Below are positions 32,153 through 40,244 of a stretch of DNA of 42,446 nucleotides, one piece after another. The stretch's first letter is position 1. Every line of letters begins with the position of its first letter. The DNA is from an uncultured Bacteroidales bacterium (GTDB taxonomy: Bacteria; Bacteroidota; Bacteroidia; Bacteroidales; Bacteroidaceae). The DNA is taken from contig CADCCR010000007.1 of NCBI GenBank assembly GCA_902799985.1, positions 1-42,446 of the forward strand, in the 5' to 3' direction. The position numbers were made by a program, and so were the translations under genes. The notes beneath the pieces were generated by a model. That model worked only from the letters and a program-made list of their open reading frames with translations, was not told where the DNA came from and ran no database searches.

Positions 32153-32533
32153 ATGGACGACTTTCACCGAGCGAACCCGGACTGGTATCCTCTTCTGAAG
32201 GAACACGCCCGCAGAATGAGAAACAACCCGACGGAAGCTGAGGCGTTCCTATGGAAACAACTCAAAGGTAAAGGGCTCGGCACCGACTTCAAACGACAAT
32301 GCATCATACTGGACTTCATAGCAGACTTCTATTCCCCGTCGGCAAACCTTATCATCGAAGTTGATGGAGAATATCATCAGGCAGAGGAACAGCAGCGGCT
32401 CGACAAGGAAAGAGAGGAAAGGCTTCAGGCAAAGGGGTACAACATTCTTCGCTTCACCAACGAACAAGTCCTGTTTGATATAGACAAAGTATTAAAAGAC
32501 ATAACAAAGTTTTTATCGATATACATATCATAA
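32153..32533 (+). CDS. DUF559 endonuclease-like protein
   Basis: 126 residues from the ATG at 32153 (MDDFHRANPDW); a TTG at 32120 would add 11 residues. The core RRMRNNPTEAEAFLWKQL, FKRQCIILDFIADFY and LIIEVDGEYHQAEEQQRLD fits DUF559, a Vsr/restriction-endonuclease-like fold with D and E-x-D metal residues; GYNILRFTNEQVL ends the domain. The family is often found alone, and its DNA substrate is unknown. It is AT-richer than its neighbours, which may point to transfer. It sits between the broken DPP4 gene and purD. Confidence 0.8.
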   Translation: MDDFHRANPDWYPLLKEHARRMRNNPTEAEAFLWKQLKGKGLGTDFKRQCIILDFIADFYSPSANLIIEVDGEYHQAEEQQRLDKEREERLQAKGYNILRFTNEQVLFDIDKVLKDITKFLSIYIS

Positions 32534-32551
32534 TTAAAAGATATAACAGCA

Positions 32552-33916
32552 ATGACAAACGGAAAGGGAACTCCCTCCCCTTTGGGGGAGGGCCGGGGAG
32601 AGGGGCGTATCCTTCTTTTAGGCAGCGGCGGGCGCGAACATGCGCTGGCCTGGAAAATAAGTCAAAGCGACAAGTGTGAGAAACTGTATATTGCTCCGGG
32701 CAATGCAGGCACGGCCGCAGTGGGCGAAAACGTCAACATAAAGGTTAATGACTTCGAAGCCATCAAGATGTTTGCGTTGAGGAACAGGATACAAATGGTC
32801 GTGGTCGGTCCCGAAGACCCTTTGGTGAACGGCATCAGCGACTACTTCAAGAACGATCCCGAACTGAAGGACATCCCTGTCATCGGGCCGTCGAAGCAGG
32901 GCGCTGTGCTCGAGGGAAGCAAGGACTTCGCCAAGGGATTCATGCAGCGTCACGGCATTCCCACGGCAGCCTACCGCACCTTTACGCGCGAGACGCTGGC
33001 CGAGGGCAAAGCCTTCCTGCGCACCTTGCAGCCTCCCTATGTGCTGAAGGCCGACGGTCTGTGCGCAGGCAAGGGCGTCCTCATCCTGCCCACGCTGGAG
33101 GAAGCCGAGAGGGAACTGGAGGAGATGCTGGGCGGCATGTTCGGCGGAGCCAGCAGCCGCGTGGTCATCGAGGAGTTCCTGGACGGCATCGAGTGCAGCG
33201 TCTTCGTCCTGACCGACGGCAAGAGCTACAAGATTCTGCCCGAGGCGAAGGACTACAAACGCATCGGCGAGGGCGACACCGGCCTCAACACCGGCGGCAT
33301 GGGCAGCGTCTCTCCTGTGCCATTCGCCACGAAGGAATGGATGCAGAAGGTGGAGGACCGCATCATACGCCCCACCGTGGAAGGCCTCAAGGCTGAGGGC
33401 ATCGACTACAAGGGCTTCATCTTCTTCGGCCTCATCAATACAGGGGCAGGGGGCAAGGAGCAAGGAGCAGGCGAACCGAAGGTCATCGAGTACAACGTCC
33501 GCATGGGCGACCCGGAGACGGAGACCGTGATGCTGCGACTGAAGAGCGACATCGTGGACCTCTTCGAGGGCGTTGCCACAGGGACACTTGCCGAGCGGAA
33601 GGTGGAGTTCGACGAAAGGGCTGCCGTCTGCGTGATGCTTGTCAGCGGCGGCTACCCCGGCCACTACGAGAAAGGCTTCCCCATTACGGGCGTTGAAGAC
33701 GTCTGGGGCAGCATCGTCTTCCACGCCGGCACAGCGTTTGCCCCTCCTTTGGAGGGGACAGGGGAGGCTCAGCTTGTGACCAACGGCGGCCGCGTCATCG
33801 CCGTCAGCAGCTACGGAAAGGACAAGGAAGAGGCTTTGCAGAAGAGCTTTGCCAACGCCAAGCTGATACAGTTCCAAGGCAAGAACTTCCGCCGAGACAT
33901 CGGCGCCGACCTGTGA
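32552..33916 (+). CDS. purD: Phosphoribosylamine-glycine ligase, with three in-frame repeat insertions
   Basis: 454 residues. GARS hallmarks: [14 protein letters not shown] at the N-terminus, [54 protein letters not shown] and [17 protein letters not shown]. The enzyme joins glycine to phosphoribosylamine with ATP in purine synthesis. Three segments do not belong to the family and are encoded by repeat [16 protein letters not shown] before the first strand, [11 protein letters not shown] before EPKVIEYN, and [11 protein letters not shown] before QLVTNGGRV. All keep the frame and lie at the terminus or in loops, so the enzyme may still work. No other purine gene is in the window. Confidence 0.95.
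   Translation: MTNGKGTPSPLGEGRGEGRILLLGSGGREHALAWKISQSDKCEKLYIAPGNAGTAAVGENVNIKVNDFEAIKMFALRNRIQMVVVGPEDPLVNGISDYFKNDPELKDIPVIGPSKQGAVLEGSKDFAKGFMQRHGIPTAAYRTFTRETLAEGKAFLRTLQPPYVLKADGLCAGKGVLILPTLEEAERELEEMLGGMFGGASSRVVIEEFLDGIECSVFVLTDGKSYKILPEAKDYKRIGEGDTGLNTGGMGSVSPVPFATKEWMQKVEDRIIRPTVEGLKAEGIDYKGFIFFGLINTGAGGKEQGAGEPKVIEYNVRMGDPETETVMLRLKSDIVDLFEGVATGTLAERKVEFDERAAVCVMLVSGGYPGHYEKGFPITGVEDVWGSIVFHAGTAFAPPLEGTGEAQLVTNGGRVIAVSSYGKDKEEALQKSFANAKLIQFQGKNFRRDIGADL
32571..32608. repeat. G/C-rich palindrome inside the purD N-terminus
   Basis: CCCTCCCC-TTT-GGGGGAGGG is followed by CCGGGGAGAGGGG. Encodes [12 protein letters not shown] between the start codon and the first beta strand of PurD. 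Confidence 0.8.
33441..33472. repeat. G-rich repeat fragment inside purD
   Basis: CAGGGGCAGGGGGCAAGGAG then CAAGGAGCAGG, in frame, encoding [11 protein letters not shown] in the ATP-grasp domain between FIFFGLIN and EPKVIEYN. Confidence 0.7.
33738..33772. repeat. Third in-frame palindrome inside purD
   Basis: CCCCTCC-TTT-GGAGGGG, then ACAGGGGAGG. Encodes [11 protein letters not shown] in the C-terminal domain, where homologues usually have a short turn between HAGT and LVTNGGRV. Confidence 0.75.
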
Positions 33917-33929
33917 ACAGTCCATAGTT

Positions 33930-34035
33930 CGTAGTTCATAGTTTATGGTTCTACGCTAAGCTCGAACGCCGGCCTCGCCCTAAAGTCCAGCGAAGAAGAT
34001 AATTATGAATTATGAATTGTGAATTATGAATTAAA
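33930..34035. repeat. Short-repeat element between purD and the membrane-protein gene
   Basis: Left cluster ATAGTTCGTAGTTCATAGTT, a core of about 55 bases, right cluster ATTATGAATTATGAATTGTG then AATTATG. The arms are complementary if G-U pairs are allowed (AGTTCAT with ATGAATT), so the element may work or be maintained as RNA. Confidence 0.65.
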
Positions 34036-34046
34036 CCAAGATTAAC

Positions 34047-35027
34047 GTGAGGCAAAACAGACTCCAGAACAAGATAGCGAGGAGCGAGGCGACGCTCCCT
34101 GTCTGCATAGCTACAGCCGCCCTTCTGTGGTGGCTGCCGCGACGCGACTTCTACCTGCCCGACGTGCTGGGGTTCGGACTTTGCCTGCTGACGGCCTACA
34201 TCATCATGGAGACCAATGCCCGGCAGCACCTGATTCGCATCCGCACACGGCTGATGACGTGCGTCTGGCTTGTGCTCTCGGCCTGCTTTGCCTTCATGCA
34301 TCCTGTGGGCAAGCCGATGGCCGTGGCCTTCCTGCTTGCGGCGGCCTACATGCTGCTCTTCCGTTGCTACCAGCGGAAGCGGCCCGAGGCCTTCGTCTTC
34401 CATTCCTTTCTCATGCTGGGCATAGGCAGTTTCGTGGCACACTTCATGCTGCTGATAGCCGTCTTCTTCTTCTTTTACCTGGGCATCTTCCTGCGGTCGC
34501 TGACGTGGAAAGGTTTCTGGGCCGGCATCCTGGGACTCGTGGTTCCCTTCTGGGGATTTGCTGCCTGGTGCTTCCTGACGGGAAACACCGAGCTACTGAC
34601 TCCGCGGCTTCCAGGCGAAGTGAACCGCGACCTGTTCATCAACTACCTGCAGACCTCTCCCCTTTGGGCGCAGCCGGGCGGAGGGCTGTCCTTTGCCGAA
34701 CAGTTCTCTGCTGCATTCATCGTCCTGCTCAGCCTCGTCGGCATCGTGCACTTTCTGCGCACCAACTTCGACGACAAGATACGCGTGCGCATGATGTTAT
34801 ATATATATGTAGCACAGATTTTCCTGCTGACGGCTTTCCTGATACTGCACCCCGGCAGCTACGAAACCACGATGGCTCTCCTCGTGGTAAGCGCCTGTCC
34901 GCTCATCGCCCACCTCTTCTCGCTCTCCGGCAGCCTGCCCACCACCATCTTCTTCCTGCTCACATTGTTACTCACGGCAGCAATGTCGGTACTGAACCTA
35001 TGGATGACGTCATTCAGCATCTTTTAA
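34047..35027 (+). CDS. Polytopic membrane protein, DUF6427-like
   Basis: 326 residues from a GTG at 34047 (VRQNRLQNKI), the first start after the repeat element. About eight to ten hydrophobic segments, among them CIATAALLWWLP, VLGFGLCLLTAYIIM, MLLIAVFFFFYLGIFL and WAGILGLVVPFWGFAAWCFL. This resembles a Bacteroidota membrane family (DUF6427) of unknown role; the assignment is from memory. Its 3' end overlaps the yqaA-like gene by 28 bases, so the two are co-translated. Confidence 0.7.
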   Translation: MRQNRLQNKIARSEATLPVCIATAALLWWLPRRDFYLPDVLGFGLCLLTAYIIMETNARQHLIRIRTRLMTCVWLVLSACFAFMHPVGKPMAVAFLLAAAYMLLFRCYQRKRPEAFVFHSFLMLGIGSFVAHFMLLIAVFFFFYLGIFLRSLTWKGFWAGILGLVVPFWGFAAWCFLTGNTELLTPRLPGEVNRDLFINYLQTSPLWAQPGGGLSFAEQFSAAFIVLLSLVGIVHFLRTNFDDKIRVRMMLYIYVAQIFLLTAFLILHPGSYETTMALLVVSACPLIAHLFSLSGSLPTTIFFLLTLLLTAAMSVLNLWMTSFSIF

Positions 35028-35449
35028 CCTATGGCTACACGGGCATGGGCGTGGCGGCTTTCGTGGCAGGCAGCGTGCTACCCTTCAGCAGCGAGACACT
35101 CATGGTAGGCCTGTTGCTGGCCGGTCTGCAGCCGTGGCCGCTCTTCCTCAGCGCCACGGTGGGCAACGTGGCAGGCAGCATGTTCAACTACTGGATAGGC
35201 ACCTTCGGCCGCTTGGAGTGGATAGAGCATTACCTGCATGTGAAGCGCGAGAAGATAGAACGCACGCAGCACTGGCTGCAAGGGCACGGCGCCTGGATGG
35301 GCTTCCTGTGCTTCCTGCCAGTCGTGGGCAGCGCCCTGAGCGTCACACTCGGCTATATGCGTGCCAACCCCTACCTCTCGTTCCTGAGCATCTTCCTGGG
35401 CAAGGCGCTACGCTACGCCATTCTCATCTGGGCCGTCACACAGGTGTAA
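35000..35449 (+). CDS. YqaA/DedA-like inner-membrane protein
   Basis: 149 residues from the ATG at 35000 (MDDVIQHLLTYGYTG). Two hairpin-type hydrophobic stretches with FVAGSVLPFSSETLMVGLLL, ATVGNVAGSMFNYWIGTFGR and LCFLPVVGSALSVTLGYMRA fit the YqaA branch of DedA/SNARE-associated proteins, which act in membrane homeostasis, possibly lipid flipping. A 440-codon open frame runs through here, but the part before 35000 is an antiphase shadow of the previous gene. It precedes tadA by 32 bases. Confidence 0.85.
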   Translation: MDDVIQHLLTYGYTGMGVAAFVAGSVLPFSSETLMVGLLLAGLQPWPLFLSATVGNVAGSMFNYWIGTFGRLEWIEHYLHVKREKIERTQHWLQGHGAWMGFLCFLPVVGSALSVTLGYMRANPYLSFLSIFLGKALRYAILIWAVTQV

Positions 35450-35481
35450 AACATTCACACTCAAAGAAAACCAGAACAACC

Positions 35482-35916
35482 ATGACCGACGACAACATCT
35501 ACATGAAGCAGGCTTTGGCCGAGGCAGAAGCAGCCTATCGGCAGGGAGAGATACCGATTGGAGCCGTAGTGGTGTGCCGCGACAAGATTATCGCACGCAG
35601 TCACAACCTGACCGAACTGCTGCACGACGTCACAGCCCATGCCGAGATGCAGGCCATCACCTCCGCGGCAGAGCACCTGGGCGGCAAGTACCTCAACGAC
35701 TGCACGCTCTACGTCACGGTGGAGCCTTGCGTGATGTGTGCCGGAGCCCTCGGATGGTCGCAAATCAGCCGCATCGTCTACGGCGCACCCGATGAGAAGC
35801 GCGGCTACTGTCGCTTTGCTCCCCAAGCCCTTCATCCGCGCACACAGGTCACCGGCGGCGTCATGGCCGACGAATGTGCCGAGCTGATGCAGCGATTCTT
35901 CAAGGAGAAACGGTAG
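35482..35916 (+). CDS. tadA: tRNA-specific adenosine deaminase
   Basis: 144 residues from the ATG at 35482 (MTDDNIYMKQAL). The zinc site is TAHAEMQAI (HAE, with the proton-shuttling Glu) and EPCVMCAGA (PCxxC). Length and motif order match TadA, which converts A34 to inosine in tRNA-Arg(ACG). The ending ADECAELMQRFFKEKR is typical. It is the last gene of a short plus-strand set and converges on the M20 peptidase gene with 22-bp repeats between. Confidence 0.93.
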   Translation: MTDDNIYMKQALAEAEAAYRQGEIPIGAVVVCRDKIIARSHNLTELLHDVTAHAEMQAITSAAEHLGGKYLNDCTLYVTVEPCVMCAGALGWSQISRIVYGAPDEKRGYCRFAPQALHPRTQVTGGVMADECAELMQRFFKEKR

Positions 35917-35917
35917 C

Positions 35918-36013
35918 AGCCGCGTGCGCTTCCAAAATAAGCGCAAGGCGCTTCGGCGATAAGCGCGAGGCGCTTCCAAAATAAGCACGAGGCGCTTCCG
36001 AGATAAGCGCGAG
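35918..36013. repeat. 22-bp repeat family B, fourth locus
   Basis: Four units with GCGCTTCC (AAGCGCAAGGCGCTTCGG, AAGCGCGAGGCGCTTCC, AAGCACGAGGCGCTTCC) fill the space between the tadA and M20 stop codons, same orientation as at 10422. Confidence 0.9.
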
Positions 36014-36018
36014 GGGGT

Positions 36019-37140
36019 TTATGCCGAGAGCAACGCCATGTAGGTCTCTATGGCCTGACGTATTTCATCAATCTCCACGTATTCGTCGGCGGAATGGCTG
36101 CGGCTGCTCTGGCCCGGACCCATCTTCAGACTGGGGAACGGCATGAGGGCCTGGTCGCTGAGAGTGGGCGAACCGAACGGCTTGCCGCCGAGCCCGATGA
36201 TGCGCTGCACGAGGGGATGACTCGCGTCGATGCCCGAGGAGCCGAGACGGAAACTGCGGGCCTTGACTTCCGAACGGACGTGCTGACAGATGATGTCGTA
36301 GAGTTCGCGGTTCGTGTAACACTCGTTCGAACGCACATCCACGGTGAAGGTGCAGACGTCGGGCACCACATTGTGCTGCGTGCCGGCATTGACGATGGTC
36401 ACCGACATCTTCACCGGTCCCAACAGGGGCGATACTTTCTCCCACTGATACTGGCGGAACCACTGGATGTCGTCGATGGCATGGTAGATGGCATTGTCGC
36501 CTTCGTTGCGTGCCGCGTGTCCCGCCTTGCCGTGAGCCGTCACGTCGAGCACCATCAGTCCCTTCTCGGCGATGGCCGGCTGCATGCCCGTCGGCTCGCC
36601 AACCAGCGCCACATCAATCCATTTGCCATTTGACAATTTACTGTTTACCATTTTTTGGAGCAGCGGCAGGACGCTCTCTATGCCGTTCTTCCCGCTCACT
36701 TCCTCTTCCGCACTCGCCAAAAAGACAAGATTGTAAGGCCCCGTTCCCTCTTTGGGGGAGTGCTCCTGTCTCTGGGCATCCGTTGTCAGGGCAGCAAAGA
36801 CGTGAAGCAATGTCACCAGGCTGGCACCATCATCATTCGCACCGAGCCCGTAGATGCGGCTGCCTTCGCGTGTTGCCTTGAACGGGTCCCGCTGCCAGCC
36901 AGCCACGGGTTTCACGGTGTCGATGTGGGCATTCAGCAGGAGTGTCGGCTTCGCGGCGTCGACGTTCGGCTGGACCGACCAGAGGTTATTGCCGTCGCGC
37001 CACACCTCAAGCCCCAGCTCATCCTGCATATACGCCTGCAGCAAATCGGCGGCTGCCGTTTCTTCCCTGCTCACGCGCGGCACCTCGATGAGTCGGCACA
37101 GCAGCTCCACCGCCTTCTCATTGATTAATTCATAATTCAT
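36019..37140 (-). CDS. M20-family amidohydrolase (ArgE/DapE type)
   Basis: 373 residues. Metal ligands: LNAHIDTVKP (H and D), GANDDGAS (bridging D), ASAEEEVSG (catalytic E and ligand E), VALVGEPTG, and the last His in SRSHSADEY. This matches ArgE/DapE-type deacylases; in Bacteroidota a relative removes the N-succinyl group in arginine synthesis, but the substrate is not certain here. The first codons (MNYELINE) come from an AATTCAT element. Two stretches look inserted: RQEHSPKEGTG, made by a G/C palindrome (36746-36776), and MVNSKLSNGK, made by AT-rich repeat-like DNA (36621-36655). Confidence 0.85.
   Translation of the reverse strand: MNYELINEKAVELLCRLIEVPRVSREETAAADLLQAYMQDELGLEVWRDGNNLWSVQPNVDAAKPTLLLNAHIDTVKPVAGWQRDPFKATREGSRIYGLGANDDGASLVTLLHVFAALTTDAQRQEHSPKEGTGPYNLVFLASAEEEVSGKNGIESVLPLLQKMVNSKLSNGKWIDVALVGEPTGMQPAIAEKGLMVLDVTAHGKAGHAARNEGDNAIYHAIDDIQWFRQYQWEKVSPLLGPVKMSVTIVNAGTQHNVVPDVCTFTVDVRSNECYTNRELYDIICQHVRSEVKARSFRLGSSGIDASHPLVQRIIGLGGKPFGSPTLSDQALMPFPSLKMGPGQSSRSHSADEYVEIDEIRQAIETYMALLSA
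36746..36776. repeat. G/C-rich palindrome inside the M20 gene
   Basis: CCCTCTTTGGGGGAG, in frame on the minus strand, encoding about HSPKEGTG just before the conserved strand NLVFLASAEEE. Confidence 0.6.
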
Positions 37141-37160
37141 AATTCACAATTCATAATTTC
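37124..37160. repeat. AATTCAT repeats providing the M20 start codon
   Basis: Four AATTCATAATT-type units. On the minus strand they read ATGAATTATGAATTAAT, so the first codons of the M20 frame are repeat DNA. An opposite cluster (ATTATGAATTATGAATTAAT) lies at 37269-37299, so 37124-37299 may be one longer element. Confidence 0.8.
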
Positions 37161-37169
37161 TAATTAAAG

Positions 37170-37178
37170 GCAAAGATA
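37170..37178 (-). promoter_or_regulatory. -7 box of the M20 gene
   Basis: TATCTTTGC on the minus strand, 30 bases before the ATG at 37140. Confidence 0.55.
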
Positions 37179-37253
37179 AGCAAAAATAAAGAATGAAGAA
37201 TGAAGAATGAAGAATTTTTTCTCGTTTCGCTCCTTTCTTTTCACATTTTTTCG

Positions 37254-37261
37254 TATCTTTG
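37254..37261 (+). promoter_or_regulatory. -7 box of the acyl-CoA ligase gene
   Basis: TATCTTTG, about 46 bases before the ATG at 37307. A T-rich tract lies at the -33 position. ATGAATT repeats fill the leader. Confidence 0.55.
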
Positions 37262-37268
37262 TCCTGCG

Positions 37269-37299
37269 ATTATGAATTATGAATTAATAATTATGAATT
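37269..37299. repeat. ATGAATT repeats in the acyl-CoA ligase leader
   Basis: ATTATGAATTATGAATTAAT followed by AATTATGAATT. Complementary to the cluster at 37124-37160 across about 110 bases that hold both promoters. Confidence 0.75.
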
Positions 37300-37306
37300 A
37301 TCGATA

Positions 37307-39115
37307 ATGCAGAACCCCAGTCCACTCCCCTCGCTCATCCAAAGTCAAGCCGAGAAATACGGCAAACGTGCAGCCATGCTCTATCGCGACGATAACCTCC
37401 AGACGTGGAAGGAAATCTCGTGGGAAAGCTATGCCCAGACCGTGAACCGCGTCTCGGCATCGCTGCTGGAACTGGGTGTTGACGTGCAGGAGAACATCGC
37501 CGTCTTCTCGCAGAACATGCCGGAGTGCATGTATGTCGACTTCGGAGCCTACGGCATCCGCGCCATCACCATTCCCTTCTATGCCACAAGCAGCGAGATG
37601 CAGGTGAAGTACATGGTCTCGGATGCCAAGATACACTACATCTTCGTGGGCGAACAGTACCAGTACGATACGGCCTACCGCGTGCTCAAGATAGAGCACT
37701 GCATGCGGCGCCTCATCATCTTCGACCACTCCGTGGAGAAGGACCCGCAGGACAACGTGAGCCTCTACTTCGATGAGTTCCTGGCACTCTCCGACGGGAA
37801 AGACCACTCCGCAGAGGTGAGCAAACGCATGGCCGACGCAGAGGAGGACGACTTGGCCAACATCCTCTACACCAGCGGAACGACGGGCATCAGCAAGGGC
37901 GTCATGCTCACCCACCGCATGTACAACGCCGCTTTCCGCGGACATGTGGGCGCCTTGCCCCTCTCCGACAAGGACCTGGTGATGAACTTCCTGCCCTTCA
38001 CACACGTCTTCGAGCGCGGATGGTCCTACCTCTGCATCAAGACCGGCTGCACACTGGCCGTCAACCGTCGCCCCCAGGACATCCTGCAGAGCCTGCGCGA
38101 AGTGCATCCCACCTGCATGTGCGCCGTGCCGCGCTTCTGGGAGAAGGTCTATGCCGGCGTACAGGAGAAGATAAACACCTCCAGCCCCATTCAGCGACGC
38201 ATACTGGAGGACGCGCTTCGGGTGGGCAAGGAGTACAACGTGAAGTTCAAGATGCGTGGCCTTACGCCGCCACTGGCACTGAAGATGCAGTATCACTTCT
38301 ACGAGAAGACCGTCATAGCCCTTTTGCTCAAGACGCTCGGACTGGAGCGCGGCAACTTCTTCCCCACAGCCGGAGCAGCCGTGCCGCCCGTCATCGAGGA
38401 GTTCGTGCGCTCCGCAGGCATCATGATGATAACGGGCTACGGACTGACGGAGAGCACCGCCACCGTCTCCTGCGACCGCTGGAACAAGCCCATCACCCTG
38501 GGCTCTATCGGCCGTCCGCTGGAGGGCGTACAGGTGAAGTTCGGGCCGAACAACGAGATTCTCCTCAAGGGCGACACCATCACCAAAGGCTATTACCGCA
38601 AAGCCGAAATAACGGCCATGGCCATCGACGAGGAAGGATGGTTCCACACGGGCGACGCCGGCTACATGCAGAACGGCGAGCTCTTCATGACGGAGCGCAT
38701 CAAGGACCTCTTCAAGACGAGCAACGGCAAGTACATCGCCCCGCAGATGCTCGAGTCGAAGTTCTGCGTGGACCGCTACATCGACCAGATCGTCATCATC
38801 GCCGACCAGCGCAAGTTCGTCTCGGCACTCGTCATCCCCGAATACAAACTGCTTGAAGAGCTGGCTGCCAAACGGCACATCAGCTATGCGACGCGCTCGG
38901 AACTCTGTGCCAACCCCGACATCGTGGAGTTCGTCATGGAACGTATCGAGACCATTCAGCAGGACCTTGCCTCCTACGAGCAAATCAAACGCATCACCCT
39001 CCTGCCGGAGCCCTTCAGCATGGAACGCGGCGAACTGACCAACACGCTCAAGGTGAAGCGCACGGTCCTCAACCAGCTTTACAAGGAACAGATAGACAAG
39101 ATGTACGAAGAATAA
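37307..39115 (+). CDS. Long-chain fatty acid-CoA ligase (AMP-binding)
   Basis: 602 residues. The P-loop-like A3 motif ILYTSGTTGISKGVMLTH (about 188-205), ITGYGLTEST (A5), WFHTGDAGYMQNGE (A7/A8) and ERIKDLFKTSNGKYIAPQ (A8/A10) follow in the order of FadD15-type long-chain acyl-CoA synthetases. It activates fatty acids with ATP and CoA at the inner membrane. The gene is one base away from prfB (stop 39115, next start 39117), a tight pair often seen only by chance. A link to the acyl carrier operon at 16-23 kb is possible but not shown. Confidence 0.92.
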   Translation: MQNPSPLPSLIQSQAEKYGKRAAMLYRDDNLQTWKEISWESYAQTVNRVSASLLELGVDVQENIAVFSQNMPECMYVDFGAYGIRAITIPFYATSSEMQVKYMVSDAKIHYIFVGEQYQYDTAYRVLKIEHCMRRLIIFDHSVEKDPQDNVSLYFDEFLALSDGKDHSAEVSKRMADAEEDDLANILYTSGTTGISKGVMLTHRMYNAAFRGHVGALPLSDKDLVMNFLPFTHVFERGWSYLCIKTGCTLAVNRRPQDILQSLREVHPTCMCAVPRFWEKVYAGVQEKINTSSPIQRRILEDALRVGKEYNVKFKMRGLTPPLALKMQYHFYEKTVIALLLKTLGLERGNFFPTAGAAVPPVIEEFVRSAGIMMITGYGLTESTATVSCDRWNKPITLGSIGRPLEGVQVKFGPNNEILLKGDTITKGYYRKAEITAMAIDEEGWFHTGDAGYMQNGELFMTERIKDLFKTSNGKYIAPQMLESKFCVDRYIDQIVIIADQRKFVSALVIPEYKLLEELAAKRHISYATRSELCANPDIVEFVMERIETIQQDLASYEQIKRITLLPEPFSMERGELTNTLKVKRTVLNQLYKEQIDKMYEE

Positions 39116-39116
39116 C

Positions 39117-40229
39117 ATGATTACCCAAGACCAACTCAAGGAAGTCAAGGAGCGCACCGAACAACTGAACCGCTACCTCGACATCGACACGAAGAAGATA
39201 CAGTACGAAGAGGAACAGCTCCGCACACAGGCCCCGGGCTTCTGGGACGACCAGAAACGCGCCGAGGCACAGATGAAGCTCGTCAAGGGACTGGAGAAGT
39301 GGCTCAAAGGCTATGCCGAAGTCAAGACGCTCTGCGATGAATTGGAGACGGCCTTCGAGTTCTATCGCGAAGAGCTCGTCACCGAGGACGAGGTAGATGC
39401 CATCTATGCCCGGGCCACCGCCGCAATCGAAGAGCTGGAGCTCAAGAACATGTTGCGCCGCGAGGAAGACGCCATGGACGCCGTGCTCAAGATAAACTCG
39501 GGCGCAGGAGGCACCGAGGCACAGGACTGGGCACAGATGCTCATGCGAATGTACATGCGCTATGCCGAGACGCACGGCTACAAATGTGTGGTCAGCAACC
39601 TCCTCGACGGCGACGACGCAGGCATCAAGTCCTGCACCCTCGAGATTCAGGGAGAGTTTGCCTACGGCTACCTCAAGAGCGAGAACGGCGTGCACCGCCT
39701 GGTCCGCGTCTCGCCCTACAACGCACAGGGCAAACGCATGACCAGCTTCGCCAGCGTCTTCGTCACACCACTCGTGGACGACACCATCGAGGTGAACATC
39801 GAACAGGCACGCATCTCGTGGGACACCTTCCGCAGCTCCGGTGCCGGCGGACAGAACGTCAACAAGGTGGAGTCGGGCGTCCGCCTGCGCTACCAGTACA
39901 AGGACCCCTACACGGGCGAGGAAGAGGAAATCCTCATCGAGAACACCGAGACGCGCGACCAGCCCAAGAACAAGGAGAATGCCATGCGACTGCTCCGCTC
40001 CATCCTCTACGACAAAGAGTTGCAGCACCGCATGGCCGAGCAGGCGAAGGTGGAAGCCGGCAAGAAGAAGATTGAATGGGGCAGCCAGATCCGCAGCTAT
40101 GTCTTCGACGACCGCCGCGTCAAGGACCACCGCACCGGCTACCAGACCAGCGACGTGGGCGGCGTGATGGACGGCAAAATCGACGCTTTCATCAAGGCCT
40201 ACCTCATGGAATTCGGCGCAGAAGGATAA
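39117..40229 (+). CDS. prfB: Peptide chain release factor 2, without programmed frameshift
   Basis: 370 residues in one open frame. The peptidyl-tRNA hydrolysis motif is SSGAGGQNVNKVES; the stop-codon reading loop is RVSPYNAQGKRMTSF, with SPY where E. coli has SPF. The N-terminus MITQDQLKEVKERTEQLNRY leads into LDIDTKK without the CTTTGA slippery site and in-frame stop that control RF2 in many bacteria. RF2 terminates at UAA and UGA. ThuA follows after 15 bases. Confidence 0.95.
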   Translation: MITQDQLKEVKERTEQLNRYLDIDTKKIQYEEEQLRTQAPGFWDDQKRAEAQMKLVKGLEKWLKGYAEVKTLCDELETAFEFYREELVTEDEVDAIYARATAAIEELELKNMLRREEDAMDAVLKINSGAGGTEAQDWAQMLMRMYMRYAETHGYKCVVSNLLDGDDAGIKSCTLEIQGEFAYGYLKSENGVHRLVRVSPYNAQGKRMTSFASVFVTPLVDDTIEVNIEQARISWDTFRSSGAGGQNVNKVESGVRLRYQYKDPYTGEEEEILIENTETRDQPKNKENAMRLLRSILYDKELQHRMAEQAKVEAGKKKIEWGSQIRSYVFDDRRVKDHRTGYQTSDVGGVMDGKIDAFIKAYLMEFGAEG

Positions 40230-40244
40230 AAAACAGACCGCCCT

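Noticed and set aside
34127-34999. Long N-terminal part of the open frame that ends as YqaA
   Set aside because: Arg/His/Pro-rich out-of-frame text of the preceding membrane-protein gene; YqaA begins at 35000.
37298-39157. 619-codon minus-strand frame opposite the acyl-CoA ligase
   Set aside because: Antisense shadow; the plus strand has the full set of AMP-binding motifs.
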